DNA from: Candidatus Magnetominusculus dajiuhuensis
GTDB taxonomy: Bacteria > Nitrospirota > Thermodesulfovibrionia > Thermodesulfovibrionales > Magnetobacteriaceae
Direction: 5' to 3'
Assembly: GCA_015233465.1 (NCBI GenBank)
Contig: JADFXP010000001.1
Coordinates: forward strand, 192,721-256,720
DNA: 64,000 bases
Numbering within the stretch: the first letter of the stretch is position 1; each line of letters opens with the position of its first letter. A model generated the notes under the pieces. The model ran no database searches and was not told the origin of the DNA. It saw only the letters and a list, made by a program, of their open reading frames with translations. The translations under genes and the position numbers were made by a program. Below, one piece after another: positions 17,857 through 26,650 of this stretch.

Positions 17857-17885
17857 ATTATAGTACATTATGTACTTTTTGTCAA
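17857..17885 (-). promoter_or_regulatory. Perfect consensus promoter with embedded palindromic operator
   Basis: On the minus strand TTGACA (17885-17880) and TATAAT (17862-17857) are separated by exactly 17 bases. The spacer contains AGTACAT-A-ATGTACT (17876-17862), a perfect 7+7 inverted repeat around one central base. A repressor bound there would block polymerase directly. Such a strong promoter with an operator between its hexamers implies a normally repressed, highly inducible transcript. Confidence 0.75.
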
Positions 17886-17946
17886 CAAAAAAATATCGCA
17901 ATGTATTTTTAGATTAACTACGGATAAATGTGAAAGATAATAGGGC

Positions 17947-18510
17947 TTAACGACCTTTATAAATATATGAATGACTGCGGTGGATATTCCAATTATTGAT
18001 ATATTTATCAACCATTTCCTCTGATTTCAAAATCAATAGATTTTCAGCATTGTATTTTTCGGCTGACCATGTAAAATTAAAGCTTCCAGTGATAACGGTT
18101 TCTTTATCAATAATCATGATCTTATTATGAGCAATAGAATGTTTATCGTCAATATAAATTGGTATTCCGATATGAGCTATAAAATCAGCGGAGCTATAAT
18201 TGAGGTTCGATGTTGCTGCTGCATCCACATTTGATTTATCTAATATTATTTCAACTTTAACTCCAGATTTTTTTGCTTTAATGAGGGCTTTAGAAATTTC
18301 TTTAGATGTAAAGGAATATGCCTGAACCAATATCTCTTTCTTAGACTTTAATATTTCATCTACAATAGCGTTTGTGCATCCGCCATCTGGAGAGAAATAA
18401 ACTTGAATTTGCGCTGCTTTTGCTGTATCATTAGCAAATACTAATGAGATTATGCTAAATATTATTAAAATAATTAATATAGGTTTTATCTTTTGCATCG
18501 TATTTTCCAT
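17947..18510 (-). CDS. Secreted phospholipase D-like nuclease
   Basis: 187 aa with one HKD motif: H128, K130 and D135 in HNKIMIID, followed by GSFNFTWSA. This single-motif size class matches the Nuc-type endonucleases, which dimerise to form one active site. An N-terminal hydrophobic segment (about 8-26) ending near ANDTAKA is a likely signal peptide, so it acts outside the cytoplasm. The start is ATG 18510 or ATG 18498; the second has a weak GGAAAA upstream. It is a single gene, divergent from the neighbouring YdjM-type gene. Confidence 0.85.
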   Translation of the reverse strand: MENTMQKIKPILIILIIFSIISLVFANDTAKAAQIQVYFSPDGGCTNAIVDEILKSKKEILVQAYSFTSKEISKALIKAKKSGVKVEIILDKSNVDAAATSNLNYSSADFIAHIGIPIYIDDKHSIAHNKIMIIDKETVITGSFNFTWSAEKYNAENLLILKSEEMVDKYINNWNIHRSHSYIYKGR

Positions 18511-18600
18511 AATATATTATAAAACTTATTACTTAAGTGTGTAAAAATTAAAATACAAAAGCATGAAATTCACTTAACATTTATGATACCCTATTGAGTT

Positions 18601-19503
18601 ATGGATTTAATTGCGCATATATTAACTGGGATATTAATATCCGGCTTAGGATTTAAACGAGAGAAGGCTTTGGTTGTCATCGTAACTGCTTCAATCTTAC
18701 CTGACATAGATTATATATATCTTTTATTTGGAACAGATACATTTTTACATTTTCATAGAGGGATAACGCATGGATTATTTTCTCTTATAATAGTGCCTAT
18801 CTTAATTGGAACGCTTGCAAAATATAGATATGAAAAGAGTTTTTTATATTATTCATTTATAGGATTTCTGGGATATGGATTTCATTTATTAATGGATTTG
18901 ATGCAGGAATTTGGTATTAAGATATTTTCACCGCTTGATTTTAACAGTTATTCGTTTGATCTTTCTTTTATATTTGATCCTTATCTTATAGTAATCCTTC
19001 TTATATCACTATTTATTAGATATTTAAAACAAGAAAAAACCTTAGTAATAACCCTTATAACATTCATGTTAATGATAGGTTATTTTGATGGCAGATATTA
19101 TTTGAAAAACAGGGCAGAAGAGTTATTGCGAAGATCTATGAATGAATATGTATATAGAGTTACACCAATGCCTGCTGAAGTATTTAAGTGGTGGTTTGTG
19201 TCAAGATCAGAGGATGTACTAAAAACAGGTATAGTGGATTTATTCCTAAAACGCGTTATAGTGCTTGATACTTATAAATATTCAGAGTCAGAGCCTGAGA
19301 TACTTTTATCAAAGGATATGGGACAGGTCAAAAATTTATTAGGATTTACAAAATTTCCATATGTTTGGGTATATAAAGATGGCGATAAAACTATTGTTAA
19401 ATGGAAAGACCTTGTCTATACCTGTCTTCCGGGTGAGAGGATGACTGCTACGATTATATATAATAAAAATGGACTGGTTGAAGAGAGTAAGTTTAGATTT
19501 TGA
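18601..19503 (+). CDS. YdjM/DUF457-type membrane-bound metal-dependent hydrolase
   Basis: 300 aa. The N-terminal 160 residues hold several transmembrane helices with the family's metal-binding pattern: an early His (LIAHILTG), LPDIDY, and HFHRGITHGL. The C-terminal 120 residues form a soluble domain typical of longer members. The family is annotated as metal-dependent hydrolases of the inner membrane; substrates are not known. It is a single gene in a repeat-rich region. Confidence 0.8.
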   Translation: MDLIAHILTGILISGLGFKREKALVVIVTASILPDIDYIYLLFGTDTFLHFHRGITHGLFSLIIVPILIGTLAKYRYEKSFLYYSFIGFLGYGFHLLMDLMQEFGIKIFSPLDFNSYSFDLSFIFDPYLIVILLISLFIRYLKQEKTLVITLITFMLMIGYFDGRYYLKNRAEELLRRSMNEYVYRVTPMPAEVFKWWFVSRSEDVLKTGIVDLFLKRVIVLDTYKYSESEPEILLSKDMGQVKNLLGFTKFPYVWVYKDGDKTIVKWKDLVYTCLPGERMTATIIYNKNGLVEESKFRF

Positions 19504-20894
19504 TTTTAAATAGTCGAACCTGAAAAGTGTTTTTTATACCTTTTAATTACCTTAAGATTATTAAGAATAACAAATCGCAAAGTTATAACTGATTAGTTTT
19601 TTTTTGCAATTTTGTTAAATCCTGACCTTTATGAATTATGTTAAATAAAAAAAAGGCAAACCCTGAAACAATTCAAGGAATGCCAAATTGATGCGGGAGC
19701 AGGTCTGTGACCACATCTGTCCAAGATAAAAAAAGAGATGCTTAATTTTGTGGGTTTAGTAGGGGCACGTCTTGTGCCTGCCCAAAGGGTAACCACAAGG
19801 GTTACCCCTACAAGTTCTTTGGTGTTTCGTGTGGCAGCAGGCGTCACAATGGACAGGGTCTCAGACCCTGACGCGGGAGCAAGTCTGTGACTTGCTCCTA
19901 AATGTTTCAACATTTAAAGTTGAATGGTTCTTAATATTTAGAAAACTCGACTTATAAGTTTATAAATAGACTTAAAGTTTAAATATTAAGGAGCTTTTTT
20001 AGAACGTGGGCTTCGACCCTGCCCTTTGGGACACCTGCTCCCGCACAGTATGTGATTTCTATAGATTTGTTACTTTGACAAAATTTTAAAGGGATATGAG
20101 CAATATTAGAGGCTATTGCATTAATATATCATTGACCCAAACGGATTGAGATTTTGGTTCGGTAAACTCGCCTTGCTGCTGGCTAAAAAGAGAAGCGGAA
20201 AAAAGTTAAATCATTAGGCATGAGTACTAATAATTTTTTTAGGATTTCTTTTGATTTTTGGACGGCATTAAAAAAAGTTAGGGAAAAATCTTTAAAAGTC
20301 AATCAAGTCTCTCCTTAAATGATTCAGATATATTTTAATTTGATTTATCGTTAAAAAAATGCGGATTAACAATATTTATATAAAATATGGTCTAATTAAA
20401 TATTGTTGGTTTAGTCCGACAAGGGTTGACATTTTGGCAAGGCTTTCAATTTTATTTTTATTGAATGTTTCAAGTAAAATTTTTAAATTAATGAAAAAGT
20501 TAGGAGGGAAGAATATGACAATAAAAGATTTTGTACATCAAGTTTTGATATATTGTGCTGGTTCTTTTTCCCAAGCTTTAAACGGTTTAATTGATTGTCT
20601 TGCCTTGTCGAGCTAAACCAACAATAAAAAATATTATGAAGAATATCTTAAAAAAACATGAAATAAATAAATTACGTGAGCTTATAGATAGCCTTTAGCT
20701 TTTATCATGAGTTTAACAGAAGTCATTCCTTTGCAAATATTTAAGGGCAGGGTCAAAACCCACGTTTTAAAAATCCTCAAATGATCTATATAACATATAA
20801 AGTAATAATATAGCTTATCTTGGAAAAGTTTTTTTAAAAAGGGGCTTTTGACAGAATGGACATATAAGGATATTCATGAAAACATATTATCCCT
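19504..20894. other. 1.4 kb non-coding, repeat-rich region
   Basis: No convincing gene. It contains hairpin repeats at about 19690-19910 (GGGGCACG ... GTGCCTGCCC, GGGTAACCACAAGGGTTACCC, GGGTCTCAGACCC at 19856-19868, and GCGGGAGCAAGTCTGTGACTTGCTCC). Further fragments lie at 19998-20047 (GGGCTTCGACCCTGCCC) and 20744-20790 (AAGGGCAGGGTC). The element at 20401-20626 is described separately. The minus-strand frame 19641-19913 and plus-strand frame 20359-20616 run through repeats. The region looks like an accumulation site for small mobile repeats. Confidence 0.6.
20401..20626. mobile_element. 226 bp inverted-repeat element with a remnant ORF
   Basis: The terminal inverted repeats are 24 nt with 22 matches. 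The left end (20401-20424) contains TTGGTTTAGTCCGACAAGG; the right end (20603-20626) reads CCTTGTCGAGCTAAACCAA. Inside, AGGAGGGAAGAAT precedes ATG 20515, opening a 33-codon frame that ends in the right repeat (TAA, 20614-20616). This is what an insertion sequence with its transposase gene deleted internally would look like. The transposase family cannot be named. Confidence 0.55.
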
Positions 20895-21098
20895 TTAGCC
20901 AATTATCTTATACCCAGCATCAATAATAGCGTTTTCTATCTTCGCCTTTGAGACAGCTTTTTCATCTATCTGTATAACCGCCAGTCCCTTAGTAACATCA
21001 GAAGACACTATTCCAGCAAGCGCATCAATTGCCTTTTTTACATTATTAACGCAATGCTGGCAACTCATCCCATCTATCTTTACCCTTACCTCTGCCAT
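20895..21098 (-). CDS. Heavy-metal-associated domain protein (CopZ-like metallochaperone)
   Basis: 67 aa single HMA domain with a ferredoxin-like fold. It carries the GMSCQHC metal-binding motif (C13, C16), then NNVKKAIDAL and an IDAGYKI C-terminus. It binds Cu(I) or another soft metal and passes it to a P-type ATPase or regulator. No ATPase is adjacent. AGAGGACAG precedes the ATG. It is separated from pfp by a large hairpin repeat, so it may be expressed independently. Confidence 0.88.
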   Translation of the reverse strand: MAEVRVKIDGMSCQHCVNNVKKAIDALAGIVSSDVTKGLAVIQIDEKAVSKAKIENAIIDAGYKIIG

Positions 21099-21119
21099 AG
21101 TTCTGTCCTCTTATTATGT

Positions 21120-21152
21120 TAATGGGGCAGCCACAAGGGCTGCCCCTACAAA
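21120..21152. repeat. GGGGCAGCC/GGCTGCCCC hairpin repeat
   Basis: A 9 bp perfect stem, GGGGCAGCC-ACAAG-GGCTGCCCC, followed by TACAAAC, lies between pfp and the CopZ-like gene. The same CACAAGGG-type loop and stem family appears at 4.8, 19.8 and 59.2 kb. It could terminate or attenuate pfp transcription but lacks a T run. Confidence 0.65.
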
Positions 21153-21170
21153 CACGAAGTCTATTACACT

Positions 21171-22376
21171 TTAGAAATTAGGTTGTCCGATCTCTTTTAA
21201 TAAATCCTTAAACCAACCAACCTTTATATCAAACGCCTTACCGCCCTTAATGCGGTCAAACTCTATAGCCCTCAAAATCCCTTTTTGAGCTTCATCATGA
21301 CCTATAATACCGCCCTGTCCGCCTGATTTTGCAATCTCTACCGCTAAATCAGTCATTGACTTAATCAACATTAGGTCTTTTAATATTGCTGGCGCTGAAC
21401 GTGAAAAATATCCGCTCTTTTGTACCAATGTCTTTCCAGCTCCAATCTTTTTGGCAAGTACATCCGCATGCCACTGCCCTACATTTACCTTATCAAGTTT
21501 GACATGTCCAAATGCGTCTCTTGGAACCTCTTGTCCCTTTGATTCAAGTTCTTTTACTATACCTGCTGCGCCTGCGCCCTCTGATATAAATATCTTTGCG
21601 CAGTCATATTTATCCATACGTGCCTTTAGATGCTTTGCTAATTTATCAATATCATATTCAACCTCTGGTATCAATACTGCATCTACTCCATAATGCTCTC
21701 TTGAAATTCCAAAATCATCTATAAACTCGCGGCTCTTTAGATAAGTCTGATAATCCTCTGCAGTCTTAGCAGTCAGATACCCGCAGCTTCTGCCCATTAC
21801 TTCATGGACTATCAGCATCTTTGGATTTGCAGAAGATTCTGCTACGACATTTGCAAAGAATTTTGCTCCATTTTCAGCAGCAGTATATGCCCCTAAGGAC
21901 TGTTTTATCGGAATAATATCATTATCTACTGTCTTTGGCAGTCCTAAAACCGTTAGATTATAACCTTTTTCTTTCAAATATTTTGCTAAATCTGCAGCAG
22001 TTAGTGATGTATCATCACCGCCAATTGTATGCAGCACATCAATCTTTAACTCTTTAAGATTCTCAGCAGCAACATGCAAAGGGTCTTGGCCTTCCTTTAC
22101 AAGTCCCTTTTTAACGCAGTCAGCAACATTTGTCAGCTTTACACGACTGTTTCCAAGCGGACTTCCACCAAATCCATGTAAGAGATGCGCCTTTGACCTT
22201 ACATCTGCCGTTACCTTCATAAAATTCTTCCTAAGCAGCCCATCATATCCGCCTATGAATCCTATTATCTCTACCTCTGGCATTATCTCTGTGTAACGCT
22301 CAATTAAACCCCCCACTGCAGAACTCAAACAAGGTGCAAGCCCTCCAGCAGTTAATAATCCGACCTTCTTTGGCAT
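21171..22376 (-). CDS. pfp: Pyrophosphate-dependent 6-phosphofructokinase
   Basis: 401 aa. It phosphorylates fructose-6-phosphate reversibly with PPi. The PPi-type signatures are clear: GGDDT at 119-123 (Asp where ATP enzymes have Gly) and PKTVDND at 147-153 with its Lys. VMGRSCGYL marks the sugar phosphate site. AGGAGG lies 6-7 nt before the ATG. With pgi and glgC in the same window this fits an energy-saving, reversible glycolysis typical of anaerobes. Confidence 0.94.
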   Translation of the reverse strand: MPKKVGLLTAGGLAPCLSSAVGGLIERYTEIMPEVEIIGFIGGYDGLLRKNFMKVTADVRSKAHLLHGFGGSPLGNSRVKLTNVADCVKKGLVKEGQDPLHVAAENLKELKIDVLHTIGGDDTSLTAADLAKYLKEKGYNLTVLGLPKTVDNDIIPIKQSLGAYTAAENGAKFFANVVAESSANPKMLIVHEVMGRSCGYLTAKTAEDYQTYLKSREFIDDFGISREHYGVDAVLIPEVEYDIDKLAKHLKARMDKYDCAKIFISEGAGAAGIVKELESKGQEVPRDAFGHVKLDKVNVGQWHADVLAKKIGAGKTLVQKSGYFSRSAPAILKDLMLIKSMTDLAVEIAKSGGQGGIIGHDEAQKGILRAIEFDRIKGGKAFDIKVGWFKDLLKEIGQPNF

Positions 22377-22441
22377 TGTAATCCTCCTATATTAAATTAT
22401 TGTGACATTATATCAAATTATTAAGGCTTTGGTAAATATCT

Positions 22442-22648
22442 CTACTTCACAGATAAGGATTTTAAAGCCTTATTAAAAAGATCTGTCATATTATTGGTCT
22501 GCTCATGAATATTATTCAATATCTCTGATGCCTCTATCTGGTTTAACTCTGTTGCCTTTACCGCCCAGTCTTTATAAATCGCAGCATGTTCTTCATTATG
22601 CTCAGCCCAGTGATGTAATAACTTCTTTAATTTTTCTAGTTCGTTCAT
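22442..22648 (-). CDS. Small conserved protein with HWAEHNEEHA motif
   Basis: 68 aa, starting at ATG 22648. The frame is open to 22693, but those codons are the hairpin repeat itself. The motif HHWAEHNEEHAAIYKDWAVKA followed by an amphipathic helix resembles a small uncharacterised His-rich helical domain (similar to DUF8180, from memory). The closely spaced His/Glu residues suggest metal binding. Its Shine-Dalgarno (GGGAG, 22662-22658, 9 nt from the ATG) lies at the edge of the repeat. It sits between dnaB and pfp on the same strand. Confidence 0.65.
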   Translation of the reverse strand: MNELEKLKKLLHHWAEHNEEHAAIYKDWAVKATELNQIEASEILNNIHEQTNNMTDLFNKALKSLSVK

Positions 22649-22657
22649 TTTATTAAA

Positions 22658-22718
22658 CTCCCTTTTGAGGGCTCTGCCCTCAAACTCCCGCAAGGGAACT
22701 CGTTCCCTTGACCCATTT
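22658..22718. repeat. Double-hairpin repeat, copy at 22.7 kb
   Basis: TTGAGGGC-TCT-GCCCTCAA, linker ACTCCCGC, AAGGGAAC-TC-GTTCCCTT, tail GACCCATTTATTAA. It fills the 71 nt between the dnaB stop and the next gene. On the minus strand, its distal edge supplies the AAGGGAG Shine-Dalgarno of the HWAEHN gene. Confidence 0.8.
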
Positions 22719-22719
22719 A

Positions 22720-24099
22720 TTAAAAAGTCTCTTCATCTACTTCATATTCAGGTACGGTATAATCGCCTGGTGCATAATTGGCAAATTTGGTTGACGAACT
22801 AATAAATGAGAGATTAATCTCTCCTGTTGGTCCATTACGCTGCTTTGCGATAATTAATTCTGCCTTTCCTTTTTCTGCCTCTTTATTATAGACCTCTTCT
22901 CTAAATAAAAATAAGATAAGATCAGCATCCTGCTCAATTGCACCCGATTCCCTTAGATCAGAAAGATTGGGGATAGGTTTTGGTTTTCTGGATTCTACTG
23001 CACGGTTTAATTGACTTAACGCTATTACTGGCACACTTAATTCCCTTGCAAGTGATTTTAATGATCTTGAAATCTCTGAAATCTCCTGCTCCCTTCTTTC
23101 AGCCCCACCGCGCCCGCGCATTAATTGAAGATAGTCAACTATTATAAGTCCAAGACCGTGTTCAAGTTTTAAACGCCTTGCCTTTGCCCTCATCTCAAGG
23201 GCTGTAATATCTGATGAATCATCTATATATATTGGCGCATCTCCAAGATTGCTTGCTGCTGATGTCAATTTATGCCAATCTGATTTTTTTATTATGCCCT
23301 TTCTAATACTGTTTGAATCTACATTTGCCTCAGAACATAACATTCTCATCGCAAGCTGTCTCTTTGACATCTCAAGACTAAAAATTGCCACTGGCATCTT
23401 AGATTCCTTTGCAGAATATTGCGCAATATTTAGGCATAATGCAGTCTTTCCCATTGACGGTCTTCCGCCGATTATTATTAGGTCACCTTCTTGAAACCCT
23501 GTTGTAAGTTCATCTAAATCCTTAAATCCTGAAGGTATCCCTGAGATAATATGCCGTCTGTCATAAAGCTGCTCTATATGTTCAAAACTGTCTTTAATTA
23601 ATGTATTTAGAGGAGTAAATGATGTGCTTAATTTTTGTTCTGATATGGCGAATATTGTTTTTTCAGCAAAATCAAGCATCTCATCCGCATCGCTTTGTCC
23701 TTCATATACCTTAGATATTATATCGGTAGCTGCGCTTATCAGACTTCTCATGACAGCTTGACTGCTGATTATCTTTGAGTGATATACTACATTAGCAGTG
23801 GTCGGGACAGAATTAACAAGTGAAGAAAGATAAGACGCTCCTCCAACTGCCTCAAGTTCATTCTTTTTTCTTAGATGATCAGATAAGGTGATAAGGTCAA
23901 TAGGCTCGTTTTTTTCCAGTAGTTCAAGCATCCCTTTATAGATTTTTCTATGGGATTCTCTGTAAAACTCATTAGGTTTGAGAACCTCTATAGTCTTATA
24001 AAGTGCTGTGTTTTCAAGCATAATTGCCCCAAGCACGGTCTGTTCAGCCTCAAGATTTTGCGGGGGCAGTTTATCTATTGTGTCTTCTATTTGTTTCAT
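22720..24099 (-). CDS. dnaB: Replicative DNA helicase
   Basis: 459 aa ring helicase of the replication fork. The N-terminal DnaB domain (about 12-115) starts with PPQNLEAEQTVLGAIMLE. The RecA-like domain has Walker A GGRPSMGKTA (211-220), Walker B IIVDYLQLM, and the LSQLNR and EQDADLILFL motifs. No intein is present. It lies 69 nt downstream of rplI, the usual rplI-dnaB arrangement. Confidence 0.97.
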   Translation of the reverse strand: MKQIEDTIDKLPPQNLEAEQTVLGAIMLENTALYKTIEVLKPNEFYRESHRKIYKGMLELLEKNEPIDLITLSDHLRKKNELEAVGGASYLSSLVNSVPTTANVVYHSKIISSQAVMRSLISAATDIISKVYEGQSDADEMLDFAEKTIFAISEQKLSTSFTPLNTLIKDSFEHIEQLYDRRHIISGIPSGFKDLDELTTGFQEGDLIIIGGRPSMGKTALCLNIAQYSAKESKMPVAIFSLEMSKRQLAMRMLCSEANVDSNSIRKGIIKKSDWHKLTSAASNLGDAPIYIDDSSDITALEMRAKARRLKLEHGLGLIIVDYLQLMRGRGGAERREQEISEISRSLKSLARELSVPVIALSQLNRAVESRKPKPIPNLSDLRESGAIEQDADLILFLFREEVYNKEAEKGKAELIIAKQRNGPTGEINLSFISSSTKFANYAPGDYTVPEYEVDEETF

Positions 24100-24168
24100 G
24101 TTTCAATCCACACCGCTCAACAAGAGGGTGATTTTTGTTTTGAGAGGGCATTACGAACAATCAGTTAA

Positions 24169-24612
24169 CTATGCTTCTTCAACATGAACCTTTAAAGCTA
24201 CACTAACCTCTGGATGAATCTTTATCTTAAAGGAATGTTCGCCTGTTCTTTTTATAGGGTTTTCAAGGATTACCTTTCTCTTGTCAAGTTCAAAACCAGC
24301 TTCAGCAAGGTATTCAACAATATCCTTATTTGTGATAGCCCCAAAGAGTTTGCCTTCTTCTCCGACTTTTGCCTTTAAAACGATATTTAAGGCAGTGAGT
24401 TTAGATGCCATATCATCTGCTGAGGTTTTTAATTTCTTTATTTTTTCAACGATAATCCTTTTTTCATGTTCAAAGACCTTAATATTTCTAGGATTTGCTA
24501 CTGCTGCTAGGTTTTTAGGGAAGAGATAATTGCGCGCATAACCATCTGCTACATTTACCGTATCGCCAATAAACCCAAGATTACTTACATCTTCTTTTAA
24601 TATTATCTTCAT
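24169..24612 (-). CDS. rplI: 50S ribosomal protein L9
   Basis: 147 aa. The N-terminal rRNA-binding domain (MKIILKEDVSNLG ... GYARNYLFPKNLA) is followed by the long connecting helix and the C-terminal domain with GKLFGAITNKDI. Length is standard. AAAGGAG lies 10 nt before the ATG. It heads the rplI-dnaB unit. The rpsF/ssb/rpsR genes that often precede it are absent here. Confidence 0.97.
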   Translation of the reverse strand: MKIILKEDVSNLGFIGDTVNVADGYARNYLFPKNLAAVANPRNIKVFEHEKRIIVEKIKKLKTSADDMASKLTALNIVLKAKVGEEGKLFGAITNKDIVEYLAEAGFELDKRKVILENPIKRTGEHSFKIKIHPEVSVALKVHVEEA

Positions 24613-24777
24613 GTTGATGCTGCTCCTTTAATAAATTTCACCGATGGGAACTGAGCCCCCAAACCTTACAAGGCTTTAAAATCAACTTATTATAGCATAA
24701 GTAAATAATATAACAATAAAATAATTTATGACATGTTATAATTATCAAATATTTTTATAATATAGGAGTAAAATTAA

Positions 24778-25179
24778 ATGGATCAAACTAATATTAAACT
24801 ACAAGTATGGACAACCATTCAGAATTTAAATCGTTTGTGGACTGTTGAAAATAATGCGGATGAGTTGAAAAATTATTTTCATAAAAATATGGTTGCAATT
24901 TCTCCAACTGATAAATTGAGATTGGAAGGCAGAGATGCCTGCGTTGCTTCATGGAAGAATTTTACTCAAATCTCTAAAATAAATTACTGGAAAGAGATTG
25001 ATCCAAAGATTGAGATTTTTGGCGATAATAACCTTGCAATCGTGACATATTATTTTGATATGTCTTTTGAAATCTCTGGTTAGGTCATAAAAATGTGCGG
25101 GCGCGATATGTTTTCTCTTGTTAAAGAGGACGAAAAATGGTGGGTTGTTGCTGATCAATTTTCTGCAAATCCACAATAA
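24778..25179 (+). pseudogene. DUF4440/SnoaL-like NTF2-fold protein interrupted by an in-frame TAG
   Basis: The frame encodes 101 residues to a TAG at 25081-25083, then continues without shift for 31 more codons to TAA at 25177-25179. The second part (CGRDMFSLVKEDEKWWVVADQFS) is the typical C-terminal strand pair of the DUF4440/NTF2-like family, and the joined product (about 133 aa) is the expected length. TAGGAG precedes the ATG. TAG is an ordinary stop elsewhere in the window (rpiB, hemerythrin, SxtJ). This is a recent nonsense mutation, a sequencing error or, less likely, readthrough. Confidence 0.75.
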
Positions 25180-25198
25180 TATATTTTGAGGTCACAAT

Positions 25199-26386
25199 AT
25201 GAAGATTGCCTATATCGATTGCAGTAGCGGTGTAAGCGGAGATATGCTAAATGGGGCATTTATTGACTGCGGTGTTCCAATTGATTATATATCTTCAATT
25301 CTCTCTACTTTTTTTATCTCTGGATTCACAATTAAAAGCAGGGAAGTCAAGAAAAACGGCATAAGGGCTGTTAAATTTGATGTGATACTTGATAATGATT
25401 CTCCTCAAATCTCTAGAACTTTTAATGACATTCAGGAATTAATTGATAATTCAACCATTTCTAGTATTATAAAAGAACGCGCTGCAAAGATTTTTCTTAA
25501 TCTATTTACCGTAGAATCTATAATTCATGGTACTTTATTTAATAATACTCATCTGCATGAGCTTGGTGCTGTTGACTGCATTGTTGATATATGTTCAGCA
25601 CTTATTTGTTTGGATTTTTTGGCGATTGATAAGGTTATTGTATCTCCTATAAATCTTGGCGGGGGGCATGTTTTGACCTCTCATGGTATGCTTCCAGTTC
25701 CAGCTCCTGCTACTGCGGCCCTTTTATGTGATGTGCCGGTATATTCTTCTTCAGTTGACAGGGAACTTACAACTCCAACAGGCGCTGCAATATTGCGCGG
25801 TATATCTAATGAATTTCAATCATTTCCAAATATGACCTTTCATCGAATCGGCTATGGCGCAGGTACTCTTGATCTTCCAGAGTGCCCAAATATATTAAGA
25901 GTTTTTATTGGAGATGAACAGTCAAAAGAATTTTCTACTGATCATGTCTTAGTGATTGAGACTAATATTGATGATATGTCGCCAACTTTATACGGTTATG
26001 TCATGGAAAAATTATTTGCTTCAGGTGCACTTGACGTATATATAACGCCAATTATCATGAAAAAAGTCAGACCTGCTTCAAAGCTAACCGTCATTACTAA
26101 TATTGATAAAAAAGATATTCTCTCAAGTATTATCTTTAACGAGACCACAACTATAGGCCTGCGTTATTCAACTATGGATAGAACAGTGCTTGAAAGAGAG
26201 ATCGTTGATGTTTCTACAGAATATGGGATAATAAAGATGAAGGTCTCAAAGAGCGGGGGGGATATTATAAATCTCTCGCCAGAATACGAGGACTGCAAAT
26301 CTATTGCCTTAAATCATGATTTACCACTAAAATCAGTCATGGATCTAGCCGTTAAGGCTTATAAATATCTTAATGTTATAAACTAA
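25199..26386 (+). CDS. larC: Nickel-pincer cofactor biosynthesis protein LarC
   Basis: 395 aa. LarC is the CTP-dependent nickel insertase that completes the pyridinium bis-thiocarboxylate (NPN) cofactor used by lactate racemase and related isomerases. Motifs are the N-terminal YIDCSSGVSGDM, HLHELGAVDCIVD (His-rich), LTTPTGAAIL and ETNIDDMSPTLYG. It is one continuous ORF, unlike the frameshifted larC1/larC2 of lactobacilli. LarB, LarE and LarA are not in the window. GAGG precedes the ATG; the tautomerase gene follows after 10 nt. Confidence 0.94.
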   Translation: MKIAYIDCSSGVSGDMLNGAFIDCGVPIDYISSILSTFFISGFTIKSREVKKNGIRAVKFDVILDNDSPQISRTFNDIQELIDNSTISSIIKERAAKIFLNLFTVESIIHGTLFNNTHLHELGAVDCIVDICSALICLDFLAIDKVIVSPINLGGGHVLTSHGMLPVPAPATAALLCDVPVYSSSVDRELTTPTGAAILRGISNEFQSFPNMTFHRIGYGAGTLDLPECPNILRVFIGDEQSKEFSTDHVLVIETNIDDMSPTLYGYVMEKLFASGALDVYITPIIMKKVRPASKLTVITNIDKKDILSSIIFNETTTIGLRYSTMDRTVLEREIVDVSTEYGIIKMKVSKSGGDIINLSPEYEDCKSIALNHDLPLKSVMDLAVKAYKYLNVIN

Positions 26387-26396
26387 GGAGGCGTTC

Positions 26397-26579
26397 ATGC
26401 CATACGTTAATATTAGGGTCGCAGGTAAGCTTACAGTTAAACAAAAAGAAGAAATCGCTGCTGGGGTTACTAAATTGCTGTCTGATATCGCTAATAAACC
26501 GCCTGACGCTACTTATATCGCGTTTGATGAATTGGAGCATGAAAATTGGGCGGTTGGAGGAAAATTACTAAAACCTTGA
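26397..26579 (+). CDS. 4-oxalocrotonate tautomerase family protein
   Basis: 60 aa, the size of hexameric 4-OT subunits. Pro immediately follows the initiator Met (MPYVNIRVAGKLT), giving the N-terminal catalytic Pro after Met removal. The usual Arg in the middle of the chain is not obvious, so the substrate is uncertain. AGGAGG precedes the ATG, and it is co-oriented 10 nt after larC. Its stop lies at the edge of a hairpin repeat. Confidence 0.88.
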   Translation: MPYVNIRVAGKLTVKQKEEIAAGVTKLLSDIANKPPDATYIAFDELEHENWAVGGKLLKP

Positions 26580-26650
26580 GGGTTTTTATAACGGGTCTGA
26601 GACCCTGCCCTCAAACACCCGCAAGGAGGCTAAGCCCCCTTGACCCATAA
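26578..26650. repeat. Double-hairpin repeat carrying the Shine-Dalgarno and TTG start of the next gene
   Basis: Modules: GGGTCTGAGACCC (26593-26605), TGCCCTCAAACACCCGC linker, then AAGGAGGC-TAA-GCCCCCTT (26623-26641), tail GACCCATAAAT. In the second stem A26627 faces C26637, the only mismatch; that base creates AGGAGG at 26624-26629. The TTG at 26640-26642 overlaps the 3' arm and lies 10 nt from the AGGAGG. If the hairpin forms in mRNA, the ribosome binding site is sequestered. Confidence 0.75.

Noticed and set aside
19641..19913. Minus-strand open frame of 90 codons
   Set aside because: Made of hairpin-repeat modules, with no ribosome site and no family resemblance.
20359..20616. Plus-strand frame of 85 codons across the inverted-repeat element
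   Set aside because: Its upstream part is the left inverted repeat; only the 33-codon part after AGGAGGG (20515-20616) has an initiation signal, and it looks like a transposase remnant.
25081..25083. Amber recoding (for example pyrrolysine)
   Set aside because: TAG ends rpiB, the orphan antitoxin, hemerythrin and SxtJ normally; one interrupted gene is better explained by mutation or error.
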